The notes under the pieces were generated by a model, which saw only the letters and a list, made by a program, of their open reading frames with translations, had not been told where the DNA came from and did no database searches. The translations under genes were made by a program, and so were the position numbers. This document shows, in pieces, positions 26,813 through 34,957 of a DNA stretch of 64,000 nt; position 1 is the first letter of the stretch; the number at the start of each line of letters is the position of its first letter. Origin of the DNA: Bact-08 sp964533215 (GTDB lineage Bacteria > Bacteroidota > Bacteroidia > Bacteroidales > UBA932); NCBI GenBank assembly GCA_964533215.1, contig CAZHLJ010000001.1:1240001-1304000 (forward strand), written 5' to 3'.

Positions 26813-27208
26813 TCAATCAATTTTTGCTTTTAACAGGTACTCGTTGAAACTTTTAATCTGTTTTACGAAAGATTCGCTGCATACAGAACATATTGCAGCC
26901 ATACGCAGACGCGCAGGATCAATCTCTCTTTCCTTCATCATCTGATGTGTCTTACCGACCAGGTTACCGGTCTTTTCTGTGCAAGATTCTCCAAAAGCAC
27001 AGTCACTTCCGTCTGCAGCTATGAAGACACCGTCAAACCCCTGTTCAAAAGCCCTCAATATCCATCTGGGTTTTATGCTGCTGGAGCAACGCAGAGCGAT
27101 GGTGTATACCTGAGGAGGATAGTGTAGTTTCAGCAATCCTGCCATATCAATGGCAGGATCGGAGATCTTCTCTGTTGAAAATACTAGAATCTTTGCGCTT
27201 ATAGCCAT
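26813..27208 (-). CDS. MvhD/FlpD-like small iron-sulfur electron-transfer protein
   Basis: This 131-residue protein has the MvhD fold pattern: a beta-alpha N-terminus, an ALRCSSSIKPRWILRAFEQGFDGVF-like middle and DGSDCAFGESC. In methanogens MvhD holds one [2Fe-2S] cluster and passes electrons from hydrogenase to HdrA. Here the N-terminal cysteine pair is missing; the remaining cysteines are C41, C70, C76, C107 and C110. The cluster may be altered or lost. It precedes the QmoA-like gene by 2 bp, so it probably docks on that flavoprotein. Confidence 0.72.
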   Translation of the reverse strand: MAISAKILVFSTEKISDPAIDMAGLLKLHYPPQVYTIALRCSSSIKPRWILRAFEQGFDGVFIAADGSDCAFGESCTEKTGNLVGKTHQMMKEREIDPARLRMAAICSVCSESFVKQIKSFNEYLLKAKID

Positions 27209-27225
27209 TTTTAAATTGGTCTGGT

Positions 27226-27477
27226 TTAGTTTTTACGCATGTAGATCTTGTAGTATCCATTTTCCTCAACTGTCCCAAGAAAGTCGTGACCTTGCTTTGA
27301 ACACCATTTTGGGATGTCAACTTTAGTTCCTTCATCGGCTGATAGAATCTCCATGATCTCTCCCTCTTCTATTGTCCCGATTGCTTTTTTTGCTTCCAGT
27401 AGTGGTCCCGGGCAAGCAGTTCCCCTTGCATCAACACTCTTTGATACGGTGATGTTTTTCAATTCTTCTTGTGTCAT
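27226..27477 (-). CDS. TusA-family sulfur carrier protein
   Basis: This 83-residue protein has the TusA signature RGTACPGPLLEAKKAI, whose cysteine (C22) carries persulfide sulfur. A second cysteine lies in PKWCSKQGHDF, as in many family members. TusA proteins pass sulfur between cysteine desulfurases or DsrE proteins and their acceptors. Here it sits between a DsrE-like gene and Hdr/Qmo-like genes rather than near tRNA-thiolation genes, so a role in sulfur trafficking to the flavoprotein complex is likely. Confidence 0.85.
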   Translation of the reverse strand: MTQEELKNITVSKSVDARGTACPGPLLEAKKAIGTIEEGEIMEILSADEGTKVDIPKWCSKQGHDFLGTVEENGYYKIYMRKN

Positions 27478-27513
27478 AATCCAAATTTTTATAATTATTT
27501 TAAATACTAAATA

Positions 27514-28080
27514 CTAAATAAACAACTGGGCTGCACTTTCTCCGGCATCGGCAACAAACGTGGCTGCACCAGCAAAGCTAAGGTGAGGGTAATCTATCAT
27601 CTCCTCCTTCTTGAAGCCCATCAAGCCCATAGACATTTCACATACAGTAATCTCAATGCCTAGCTCGCCGGCGGTCTTGAACATTTGATCCAACGACATC
27701 ACATTCTGCTTTTTCATCAGATACTTAATCATCAAAGGTCCCATTCCCCCCATATTCATTTTTGAAAGCTTTAGATTATCCTTGCTCTTTGGCAGCATGA
27801 TGCCAAACATCTTAGATATGAAGTCTTTCCCTTTTGGGTGCTTGTTCTTATCCCGCAATGCAGATAAGGCCCAGAAGGAGAAAAAAATCTTCACTTTTGT
27901 ATCCATCGCAGCAGCAGCAATTGATATAACCATTGCTGCCAGGATTTTATCCATGTCGCCTGACACGCAGGCTATGGCCAACTGGTCTTTTCTGCTGTTC
28001 TGTACGGTTGTAACCTTTTTCTGCAGCTTTTCTATCTGCTGTTGCAGTTCTTTAATCTGTTGTTGTAAATCTTCTTGCAT
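27514..28080 (-). CDS. DsrE/F-like (DsrE2-type) sulfur-transfer protein with coiled coil
   Basis: The 188-residue protein starts with a glutamine-rich coiled coil (residues 2-30). A DsrE/DrsH-like domain follows, with an internal hydrophobic helix and a conserved cysteine, C147, in GIEITVCEMSMGLMG. The LSKMNMGGMGPLMI segment is also typical of the DsrE2 type. Such proteins bind persulfide on the conserved cysteine and may be membrane-associated. It is the first gene of the leftward operon, with a -7 box (28100-28107) in front and a Crp/Fnr-type site further up. Confidence 0.8.
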   Translation of the reverse strand: MQEDLQQQIKELQQQIEKLQKKVTTVQNSRKDQLAIACVSGDMDKILAAMVISIAAAAMDTKVKIFFSFWALSALRDKNKHPKGKDFISKMFGIMLPKSKDNLKLSKMNMGGMGPLMIKYLMKKQNVMSLDQMFKTAGELGIEITVCEMSMGLMGFKKEEMIDYPHLSFAGAATFVADAGESAAQLFI

Positions 28081-28099
28081 GACTGTTCTTAATTTTTGA

Positions 28100-28107
28100 C
28101 AAAACTA
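28100..28107 (-). promoter_or_regulatory. -7 box of the dsrE-tusA-qmo-like operon
   Basis: The minus strand reads TAGTTTTG, matching TAnnTTTG, 20 bp before the ATG at 28080. A TTG lies 15 bp further up, closer than the ideal 19-21 bp. A weak core promoter would fit dependence on an activator. Confidence 0.5.
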
Positions 28108-28159
28108 CTGCTGTAAATGGTTCAATTTCGTATATTTGGTATGATATGTATTTACAAAA

Positions 28160-28179
28160 ATTGTGATTTATGTCACAAT
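28160..28179. promoter_or_regulatory. Crp/Fnr-type palindrome
   Basis: ATTGTGA-TTTATG-TCACAAT is a perfect 7+6+7 palindrome identical in form to the Crp/Fnr consensus TGTGA-N6-TCACA. It lies between the divergent crp/fnr-like gene and the dsrE operon: it overlaps the -33 region of the regulator gene and is about 70-75 bp upstream of the expected dsrE transcript start. Confidence 0.75.
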
Positions 28180-28184
28180 GATAT

Positions 28185-28192
28185 TATCTTTG
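28185..28192 (+). promoter_or_regulatory. -7 box of the crp/fnr-like gene
   Basis: TATCTTTG matches TAnnTTTG. A TTG at 28161-28163 gives a 21-bp spacer and lies inside the palindrome, so a bound regulator would cover the -33 element. Confidence 0.55.
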
Positions 28193-28211
28193 CTGCTGTA
28201 AACAATTTCTT

Positions 28212-28889
28212 ATGGAAAATAAATGTGCAATATGTCTCAATAAGTCTGCAGCTGCAGGAAAATTGACCACGGAAGAGTCTTTGGAGATGTCTGCCAACTG
28301 TCTTACAGTATTGTTCAAAAAAGGCGACTCAATTATAAGGCAAGGTACATATTCCACTAATGTTGCGTACCTTAAGACCGGCCTTGTAAAGATTCATATA
28401 AACGGCCCATACCATATTCAATTGGTTCGTCTTGTCAAGCCCTCAAATTATCTTGGGTTGCCGACAACTTTCGGAGACAAGATAAACCAGTACTCTGTAT
28501 CTGCTGTTGAAGATTCAGAGGTCTGTTTCATAGATATCTCCTTCTTTAGAAAAATGCTTGCCACCAATCCTGATTTTTCCAATCAGATTTTGATTGAGTT
28601 GTGTAAAGGAGAGCTGGAGTCGTATCAGAAATGCGTTAATCGCACTCAAAAGCAGACTCGTGGCAAACTTGCAGATGTCCTTTTGGATTTTGCAGATAAT
28701 ATATATCATTCCGATAGTTTTGTGATTAATGTCACACAGGAGGATATGGGAAACCTTATAGATGCTTCAAGGGAGAGTATAAACAGGGTTTTGTCGGAAT
28801 TTGTAAAAGACGGAGTGCTGAAAATCTCCGGAAAACAGGTGGAAATTATCAATAAACAGATGCTTAGAACAATCAGCGTTAATGGTTGA
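28212..28889 (+). CDS. Crp/Fnr-family transcriptional regulator
   Basis: This 225-residue protein has a cNMP-binding-type barrel (residues 25-125), a long dimer helix and a C-terminal winged helix with recognition segment NLIDASRESINRVLSEF. N-terminal cysteines C5 and C8 (KCAIC), then C30 and C105, resemble the four cluster ligands of FNR in E. coli (CxxC plus two), though the spacing differs. It may therefore sense oxygen, nitric oxide or sulfide through an iron-sulfur cluster. A palindromic site sits in its own promoter and upstream of the divergent sulfur operon. Confidence 0.88.
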   Translation: MENKCAICLNKSAAAGKLTTEESLEMSANCLTVLFKKGDSIIRQGTYSTNVAYLKTGLVKIHINGPYHIQLVRLVKPSNYLGLPTTFGDKINQYSVSAVEDSEVCFIDISFFRKMLATNPDFSNQILIELCKGELESYQKCVNRTQKQTRGKLADVLLDFADNIYHSDSFVINVTQEDMGNLIDASRESINRVLSEFVKDGVLKISGKQVEIINKQMLRTISVNG

Positions 28890-28956
28890 TTCTCTCAGAA
28901 GTGGTGGACATAGTGCCATTTTGTCTTATTAATCCATTTGGCAAATTTTTTGTGAT

Positions 28957-28964
28957 TACCTTTG
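28957..28964 (+). promoter_or_regulatory. -7 box before grpE
   Basis: TACCTTTG matches TAnnTTTG and lies 36 bp before the grpE ATG. A TTTG at 28937-28940 gives a 16-bp spacer, a little short. Confidence 0.45.
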
Positions 28965-29000
28965 TCGGATTAAAAAAGAGTAAAAAACATATATATTGTG

Positions 29001-29537
29001 ATGAAAGAACAAAAGAGAGACAAACACGAACATGTTCATGACAAGGAGAAGCCAGAAGCAGAGGAGATAAACAAATCTGTAGCTGACGAGCAAAAAAACA
29101 CTGAAGATCAGATTGCGGAATTGAATGACAGATATTTGCGTTTAGCCGCTGAGTTCGACAATTACAGGCGTCGTTCTGCCAAGGAGAGATTAGAGCTTGT
29201 GATGACTGCCGGAGAGGATACTATCATTGGAATCCTCCCAATCCTGGACGACATGGAAAGGGCTCTTGATGTTTTGCGCAAAGCTGATGGTGATCATCTT
29301 GCAGCAATAGAAGGAACAGAACTGATTTACAAAAAACTTTATGCTTATTTGGAGAGCAAGGGGCTAAAGGTAATTGAATCAATGGGTAATGAACTTAATA
29401 CAGATCTGCATGAGGCGATAGCTCAAATGCCTGCTCCTGAAACGGCTCATAAAAATAAAATCATTGATGTAGTTCAACAGGGATATACTCTGAATGGCAA
29501 GGTTATCCGTTTTGCCAAAGTCGTTGTTGGCATTTAA
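29001..29537 (+). CDS. grpE: nucleotide exchange factor GrpE
   Basis: This protein of about 178 residues releases ADP from DnaK. An acidic, charged N-terminal part precedes a coiled-coil segment with RYLRLAAEFDNYRRRS. The beta domain with LNTDLHEAIAQMP and a terminal GKVIRFAKVVVG is the family signature. A GTG lies directly before the ATG at 29001; the ATG is preferred. dnaJ follows after 10 bp. Confidence 0.95.
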   Translation: MKEQKRDKHEHVHDKEKPEAEEINKSVADEQKNTEDQIAELNDRYLRLAAEFDNYRRRSAKERLELVMTAGEDTIIGILPILDDMERALDVLRKADGDHLAAIEGTELIYKKLYAYLESKGLKVIESMGNELNTDLHEAIAQMPAPETAHKNKIIDVVQQGYTLNGKVIRFAKVVVGI

Positions 29538-29547
29538 AATTTAAATA

Positions 29548-30717
29548 ATGGATAAGAGAGATTATTACGAAGTGCTGGGAGTGTCCAGAAGTGCCTCTTC
29601 CGATGAAATAAAAAAAGCATACAGAAAGCTCGCACTTAAATATCATCCTGATAAAAATCCTGGAAACAAGGAGGCTGAGGAAAAGTTTAAAGAGGCAGCA
29701 GAGGCATACGATGTTTTAAGCAATCCAGACAAGAAATCACGTTACGATCAGTTCGGACATGCAGGAATGAGCGGCTCTGCCAATAATGGTGGAGGTTTTG
29801 GAGGAGCAGGGTTCTCTATGGATGATATTTTCAGCCAGTTTGGTGATATATTCGGTGGACACTTTGGCGGAGGTTTTAGTGGTTTTGGCGGTTTTGGCGG
29901 GTCGTCAAGAGGTGGCCGTAGAGTTAACAGAGGATCGGACATCCGTATAAGGGTAAAGCTTGATCTAAAGGATATTGCCCATGGAGCAGAAAAGAAGGTT
30001 AAAATAAACAAGCAGGTTATGTGCCGCGACTGTAATGGCAGAGGAGCCAAGTCAGAAGCTGATGTACATACATGCGAAACCTGTAAGGGTTCAGGGCAGG
30101 TGACCAGAATGACCCAGACAATCCTGGGAACCATGCAGACTGCATCAGTCTGCCCATCATGTGGAGGAGAGGGCAAGAGAATAATTAACCCCTGTCCGAA
30201 ATGCGGTGGTGATGGACTTGTTAAGGAGATGGAGGAGATCTCATTCAAAATACCGGCAGGTGTGGCTCAGGGAATGCAGCTGACTGTCCAAGGCAAGGGT
30301 AATGCGGCCAAGAGGGGAGGAGTCAACGGAGATCTTCTGGTTGTTATTGAGGAGGAGGAACATCCTGAATTGCAGCGAGATGGTAATGATCTTATTTATT
30401 CCCTATTTATTTCGATACCGGATGCAGCCCTTGGATGCGATGCCGATATTCCATCGGTGGACGGAAAGCTTAGAATAAAAGTCGAAGCTGGTACTCAATC
30501 CGGCAAAATATTGAGACTTAGATCTAAAGGTCTGCCGGACGTAAATGGCTATGGAAATGGTGATATGCTGGTATACATTCAGGTATGGACACCTAAAAAA
30601 TTAGACAGACAAGAGAGGGAACTGCTTGAGAAATTAAGAGGTTCCGACAATTTTAAACCTAACCCTAATAGAGACGACAGAAACTTCTTCGATAGAATGA
30701 AGCATATGTTCTCTTAA
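29548..30717 (+). CDS. dnaJ: chaperone DnaJ (Hsp40, type I)
   Basis: The 389-residue co-chaperone stimulates the DnaK ATPase. The J domain (residues 1-70) holds KYHPDKNPG with the HPD triad. A glycine/phenylalanine-rich stretch follows (75-130), then four zinc-finger CxxCxGxG-type repeats (CRDCNGRG, CETCKGSG, CPSCGGEG, CPKCGGDG) and two substrate-binding beta domains. It is complete and 10 bp after grpE; the M23 gene starts 11 bp later and is probably co-transcribed. Confidence 0.97.
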   Translation: MDKRDYYEVLGVSRSASSDEIKKAYRKLALKYHPDKNPGNKEAEEKFKEAAEAYDVLSNPDKKSRYDQFGHAGMSGSANNGGGFGGAGFSMDDIFSQFGDIFGGHFGGGFSGFGGFGGSSRGGRRVNRGSDIRIRVKLDLKDIAHGAEKKVKINKQVMCRDCNGRGAKSEADVHTCETCKGSGQVTRMTQTILGTMQTASVCPSCGGEGKRIINPCPKCGGDGLVKEMEEISFKIPAGVAQGMQLTVQGKGNAAKRGGVNGDLLVVIEEEEHPELQRDGNDLIYSLFISIPDAALGCDADIPSVDGKLRIKVEAGTQSGKILRLRSKGLPDVNGYGNGDMLVYIQVWTPKKLDRQERELLEKLRGSDNFKPNPNRDDRNFFDRMKHMFS

Positions 30718-30728
30718 TTTATACCCTC

Positions 30729-32435
30729 ATGAGATATTTCGCCCTGACTTTGGCCTCATTGTTTTTTGTTATCAATTTATCCGGCCAGAGTAAAACTTAC
30801 GGAGCAACTGCTGCTCCGGATTTCTTTCGCCTTCCTTTAGACTTGGTACCCAATCTTTCAGGTAGCTATGGAGAGCTTAGAGCCACACATTTTCATGCCG
30901 GACTGGATTTCAGGACAGGAGGAGTTGTGGGGGCCAGAATCTCTGCTGCAGGAGAGGGCTACATCTGTAAGATAACTGTATCCCCTTTTGGATACGGAAA
31001 TGCTATATACATAAGACACACAAACGGCAAAACCACTGTCTATGGACATCTTCTGGACTTTGCTCCAAAGGTTGCAGGGTGGGTCAAGAAAAAGCAATAT
31101 GAAAGTGAGAGCTTTGCTGTAAGCCTGGAACCTGACTCAACCCTTTTTCCTGTCAATAAAGGTGATTTAATTGGAAGAACTGGTAATTCCGGTTCTTCGG
31201 GAGGTCCTCATCTACATTTTGAAATAAGAGATACAGAAAAACAGATTCCGCTTGATCCGGTAAAAGAGGGCAATTTCAAGATAACGGACAACATTGCACC
31301 TCTCATCAGAAGAGTTAGTTTTTTTGCCATATCAAATGCCAAGACCCTGCCTGTCACAGCTCTCGTAAAAAGCTTTACAGAGCCATCCGCTATTGTGACC
31401 GCCTTGCCAGACACTTTCTACGTGGCTGTTGATGCAATCGACAGGATGAACAACACAAGTGCAAGATTAGCTGTTGCCAACTATAACTATTATCTGGACA
31501 ATGAGAAGATATTTTCATTCACCCCTGTTGCAATTCCTTTTGACAAGGGAAGATATATAAATGCCTTGGTCGATTACTGTGAAAAGCAGCAGTATGGCAG
31601 GTCTATGGTAAAGAGTTGGGTGGAACCCGGAAATGGGCTTGTTTCAAATATCAAGGCAAAAAACAATGGTCTTTTTGTCTTATCTGATGACAACGAGCAT
31701 ACTGTTATGGTTGAAACGTTGGATTATAAAGGTAACAGGGCAACACGCTCATTTAAAGTCAAAAGGGGGGGAGTGAATACTGCTTTACCGGTGAAAGGCT
31801 CTTTCTCAAATGCTAACGGAAAGATAATGCCATGGTTCATAGCCAACTCTTACGAGTCCGGATCTATGAAACTGACACTACCTATAGGATCCTTGTACAG
31901 CTCTATTTTGTTTACAGCCGATTCATCTATTTTCAGAGGTGCAAAAATGTGGAGAGTGGGGGACGAGGTTGTTCCTCTGCAGGTCTATGGCAAGTTGTCC
32001 TTGAAACCGGAAATCAAGCCAGAGCTAAGGAATAAGGCTGTAATTGTTGTTGTAGGCAAAAACGGAAGATACGGGTCTCTTGGAGGAGAATGGAAAGGAG
32101 AATATCTTGAAACATCAATAGGTTCATTTGGTAAATTTCTAGTTACAGTAGATACCTTGGCTCCTAAAATATTTCCGTTTTTTAAGGAGGGAATGAACGT
32201 TTCTACAAGGAAAGCACTCAAGATCTCAATATCTGACGACCTGTCGGGAATCGGTTCTTACAAAGTTCAGATAGATGGTAAGTGGATTTTAGCTAACTTC
32301 GATGGCAAGACCGGCAGTCTTACCGTTGATCTTGACGCTGATAAAATTACTAAAGGCAAGGCCCATATAATGACTGTCACTGTGGGAGACAACAGAGGAA
32401 ACGTAAATACAGTAAATACATCTTTTGTATGGTGA
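30729..32435 (+). CDS. secreted M23-family metallopeptidase-like protein
   Basis: The 568-residue protein has a signal peptide (cleavage near NLSGQS). An N-terminal LytM/M23 domain (residues 40-190) has the metal motifs THFHAGLDF (HxxxD) and GPHLHFEIRD (HxH). The remaining 370 residues are beta-rich and contain ISDDLSGIGSYKVQIDGK, an Ig-like module seen in Bacteroidota M23 proteins. It probably cuts peptidoglycan cross-bridges or acts as an envelope scaffold. Its end overlaps anmK by 7 bp. Confidence 0.82.
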   Translation: MRYFALTLASLFFVINLSGQSKTYGATAAPDFFRLPLDLVPNLSGSYGELRATHFHAGLDFRTGGVVGARISAAGEGYICKITVSPFGYGNAIYIRHTNGKTTVYGHLLDFAPKVAGWVKKKQYESESFAVSLEPDSTLFPVNKGDLIGRTGNSGSSGGPHLHFEIRDTEKQIPLDPVKEGNFKITDNIAPLIRRVSFFAISNAKTLPVTALVKSFTEPSAIVTALPDTFYVAVDAIDRMNNTSARLAVANYNYYLDNEKIFSFTPVAIPFDKGRYINALVDYCEKQQYGRSMVKSWVEPGNGLVSNIKAKNNGLFVLSDDNEHTVMVETLDYKGNRATRSFKVKRGGVNTALPVKGSFSNANGKIMPWFIANSYESGSMKLTLPIGSLYSSILFTADSSIFRGAKMWRVGDEVVPLQVYGKLSLKPEIKPELRNKAVIVVVGKNGRYGSLGGEWKGEYLETSIGSFGKFLVTVDTLAPKIFPFFKEGMNVSTRKALKISISDDLSGIGSYKVQIDGKWILANFDGKTGSLTVDLDADKITKGKAHIMTVTVGDNRGNVNTVNTSFVW

Positions 32436-33484
32436 AAATTATTGGTTTGATGTCAGGCACTTCATTGGATGGGCTTGATATCTGTTATGTCCAGTTTGAT
32501 TTTAATGGGGATAAGTGGAACTACAACATAATCAAGGCTGAGGCTGAGGATTATCCAAGTGATGTTAAGGATAAGCTGTCAAATGCACAGAATATGAGTG
32601 CTCTTGAATATGCTCTCTTTAACTCGGATTATGGACTTTACATTGGACAAAGAGTAAAGGCATTCATGCAGAGAAATAATGCTGTGCCTGATTATATAGC
32701 CTCACATGGTCATACAGTATTTCATCAACCATCAAAAAGGTTTACGGCTCAGATTGGGTCTGGAGCAGGAATCGCTGCTGAAACAGGAATAGATACAATT
32801 TGCGACTTCAGGACTACTGATGTTGCACTATATGGACAGGGAGCTCCACTTGTTCCTGTGGGAGACAGGAATCTTTTTGGAGAATATGATTACTGCCTGA
32901 ATCTGGGTGGGTTTTCGAATATCTCTTCTGAAAGCAATGGGACACGTGTTGCCTATGATATATCTCCGGTAAACTATGTGCTTAACCACTATACCAGAAA
33001 AATCGGCCTTGAATATGACCTTGATGGGAACATAGCGCGTGAAGGGAAGGTTAACGCTAGTCTTCTTGAAAAATTGAACGTTCTGGATTTTTATACTCAT
33101 AGCGGGCCAAAATCTTTGGGAAGGGAGTGGGTTGAGGATATAATCATTCCTGTGATAGATTCATATTATCTAAGTATAAATGATAACCTTGCTACATTCT
33201 GTGAACATGTTGCTGTTCAGATCGGAAATAATATAAAAGCGGGCAAAGTGCTTCTGACTGGTGGTGGAGCTTTTAATAAATATCTGGTAGAGAGGATGTC
33301 TGCCAATGCACCTCAATGTGAATACTACGTTCCGGATGCTCAGACTGTCAACTTTAAGGAGGCTCTTATCTTTGCATTTTTGGGCGCGCTCTTTGTCTAT
33401 AATATTCCAAATTGCCTCTCATCTGTAACCGGAGCAAGGCATGATTCTATTGGTGGCGCTCTTTACAAGGCAAGAGTTAAGTAA
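32429..33484 (+). CDS. anmK: anhydro-N-acetylmuramic acid kinase
   Basis: The 351-residue enzyme cleaves and phosphorylates 1,6-anhydro-MurNAc to MurNAc-6-phosphate during peptidoglycan recycling. The N-terminal GLMSGTSLDGLD is the family signature. HGHTVFHQP, the catalytic aspartate region DFRTTDVALYGQGAPLVP and the late LLTGGGAFNKYL are present. The overlap with the M23 peptidase gene joins cell-wall cleavage with muramic acid recovery. Confidence 0.95.
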   Translation: MVKIIGLMSGTSLDGLDICYVQFDFNGDKWNYNIIKAEAEDYPSDVKDKLSNAQNMSALEYALFNSDYGLYIGQRVKAFMQRNNAVPDYIASHGHTVFHQPSKRFTAQIGSGAGIAAETGIDTICDFRTTDVALYGQGAPLVPVGDRNLFGEYDYCLNLGGFSNISSESNGTRVAYDISPVNYVLNHYTRKIGLEYDLDGNIAREGKVNASLLEKLNVLDFYTHSGPKSLGREWVEDIIIPVIDSYYLSINDNLATFCEHVAVQIGNNIKAGKVLLTGGGAFNKYLVERMSANAPQCEYYVPDAQTVNFKEALIFAFLGALFVYNIPNCLSSVTGARHDSIGGALYKARVK

Positions 33485-33489
33485 ATATT

Positions 33490-33520
33490 TTTGTTATCTG
33501 GAAATAAATTCATACATTTG
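33490..33520 (+). promoter_or_regulatory. rplS promoter
   Basis: TTTG (33490-33493), a 19-bp spacer and TACATTTG (33513-33520) match the Bacteroidota consensus fully. The expected transcript has a leader of about 70 nt before rplS; no clear leader structure was recognised. Confidence 0.75.
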
Positions 33521-33593
33521 CAGTCCTAAAAATAAAAGCAACCGCTTATAAGAACACAGGAGTCTATAATGTTGCGCTAATACATTGACGAAA

Positions 33594-33968
33594 ATGGATT
33601 TAATTAAAATTGCAGAACAATCATTTGCCGGTGAGGTAAAAGAGTATCCAGCTTTCAGGGCAGGTGATACAATTACCGTTACCTACAAGATCAAGGAGGA
33701 GAACAAGGAGCGTCTTCAGAAATACCGTGGAGTAGTTATTCAAAGAAAAGGTACTGGTACTACAGAGACTTTTACCGTTCGTAAGATTTCCAACGGTGTG
33801 GGTGTTGAGAGAATTTTTCCAATAACCTCTCCTTTCATTGACACTATCGAACTTAACAAACGTGGTAAAGTTCGCCGTGCAAGAATTTTCTATCTGAGAG
33901 AGCTTACTGGTAAGAAAGCCCGTATCAAAGAGAGAAAATATAACGTAGTAAAAGATTTAGGAGAGTAA
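33594..33968 (+). CDS. rplS: 50S ribosomal protein L19
   Basis: This protein of 124 residues sits at the interface of the ribosomal subunits. Family segments are FRAGDTITVTYKIKEENKER, RKISNGVGVERIFP and VRRARIFYLRELTGKKARIKE. The frame could begin at TTG 33585, but the ATG at 33594 (MDLIKIAEQ) is the natural start. It is a single-gene unit followed by tRNA-Arg 11 bp later. Confidence 0.97.
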   Translation: MDLIKIAEQSFAGEVKEYPAFRAGDTITVTYKIKEENKERLQKYRGVVIQRKGTGTTETFTVRKISNGVGVERIFPITSPFIDTIELNKRGKVRRARIFYLRELTGKKARIKERKYNVVKDLGE

Positions 33969-33979
33969 TCCCCTTATAA

Positions 33980-34053
33980 GGCCCCGTAGCTCAACTGAAT
34001 AGAGTATCTGACTACGGATCAGACGGTTACAGGTTTGAATCCTGTCGGGGTCA
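33980..34053 (+). tRNA. tRNA-Arg (anticodon ACG)
   Basis: The 74-nt sequence folds as a standard cloverleaf: acceptor GGCCCCG paired with CGGGGTC, D-stem GCTC/GAG, anticodon stem TCTGA/TCAGA with loop CTACGGA, and T-arm ACAGG-TTTGAAT-CCTGT. The anticodon is ACG (decodes CGU, and CGC/CGA after A34 deamination). The discriminator is A; CCA is not encoded. It probably shares the rplS transcript. Confidence 0.95.
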
Positions 34054-34077
34054 CTGAACAACAAATTTCACACCATT

Positions 34078-34103
34078 AAACCGCTCATTTCGAGCGGTTT
34101 TTT
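34078..34103 (+). terminator. terminator after tRNA-Arg
   Basis: A strong stem AAACCGCTC/GAGCGGTTT with a 5-nt loop is followed by a run of T. It closes the rplS/tRNA-Arg unit. Confidence 0.88.
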
Positions 34104-34188
34104 GTTTTTATGCAATGGAAAAAGCATGTTTTATACCAACATTGCATGGCGTATAACAATATAATTGTGAAATAAAGCTGCGATATGG

Positions 34189-34947
34189 TTAAAGCAGAAT
34201 AAAACCACTTACTTTTTTATTTGATTCCTTGTAAGTTGGATTCACACAATTTGCGTCCCCTTGCGGATCCATATTTGAATCTGATTTGGTGGCAGAATAT
34301 GGGACATAACGGACAAGATAAAGCTTGTATCCACTTATTTTTGATAGCAGAACGGACATCGAGATTGACTCTTTTTTTATCTCATTGTAAAAAATATAGG
34401 TTTGAGAAAAAAGACCTGAATAAGCATAGCGTTCTTCAAGGAATTTAGCCAATGTGCTGCCGTAAGATTCGCTGACAGTGACGCTGCTTTCTTTCAATAG
34501 ATTATTTTCGTCAAATTCGTAGATTATTAATGGATAGATTTTGTTGTTGGTCAAATATGATATCCCACTGGAGGTCTCACTGCTGGGAGTCCCGTACTGA
34601 CTGATAATCTGGGATTTTGTTTTAGTCCAATCCATGCAAGGTTCAGGGTATAGATTATAAGAAGGCCTTACAATAACTTTGACTTTAGCAGACCCTTTTT
34701 TAGAGGATACAACAATATTTGTACTACCTATCCTGTTAGCCGTAATCAGACCGTTTTCATCAACAGTGGCGTGATATTCGTCTTCGGAATAATATATGGC
34801 ATTATTTACGTTAGCTGTAAGCTGGTAATAATTTTTAAATTCCATATTTACACTCTCGGTATCTAATGTAAGGCTTATGTCTTTTTCTGTACAAGAAAAC
34901 AGGCATGCTGCAAGAAGAATAATTAGTAGCGGAAATATTTGTTTCAT
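34189..34947 (-). CDS. lipoprotein with bacterial Ig-like (BIG2) domain
   Basis: The protein of about 252 residues has a lipoprotein signal ending in a CLFSC lipobox. Residues 30-95 resemble a BIG2 domain: ATVDENGLITANRIGSTNIV is the classic strand pattern, followed by KVKVIVRP. The C-terminal 150 residues are of unknown function. It should be anchored on the outer membrane. The frame could begin three codons earlier, but the second ATG gives the better signal peptide. A palindrome and a -7 box lie just upstream. Confidence 0.65.
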   Translation of the reverse strand: MKQIFPLLIILLAACLFSCTEKDISLTLDTESVNMEFKNYYQLTANVNNAIYYSEDEYHATVDENGLITANRIGSTNIVVSSKKGSAKVKVIVRPSYNLYPEPCMDWTKTKSQIISQYGTPSSETSSGISYLTNNKIYPLIIYEFDENNLLKESSVTVSESYGSTLAKFLEERYAYSGLFSQTYIFYNEIKKESISMSVLLSKISGYKLYLVRYVPYSATKSDSNMDPQGDANCVNPTYKESNKKVSGFILL

Positions 34948-34957
34948 AAAATCCAAG

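Noticed and set aside
29748..30248. 166-codon open frame opposite dnaJ
   Set aside because: It mirrors the glycine-rich and zinc-finger part of dnaJ and consists of proline-rich sequence with no family features.
34111..34146. TGCAATG/CATTGCA inverted repeat after the tRNA-Arg terminator
   Set aside because: Only 7 bp with a 22-nt gap and no T-run; it may be chance.
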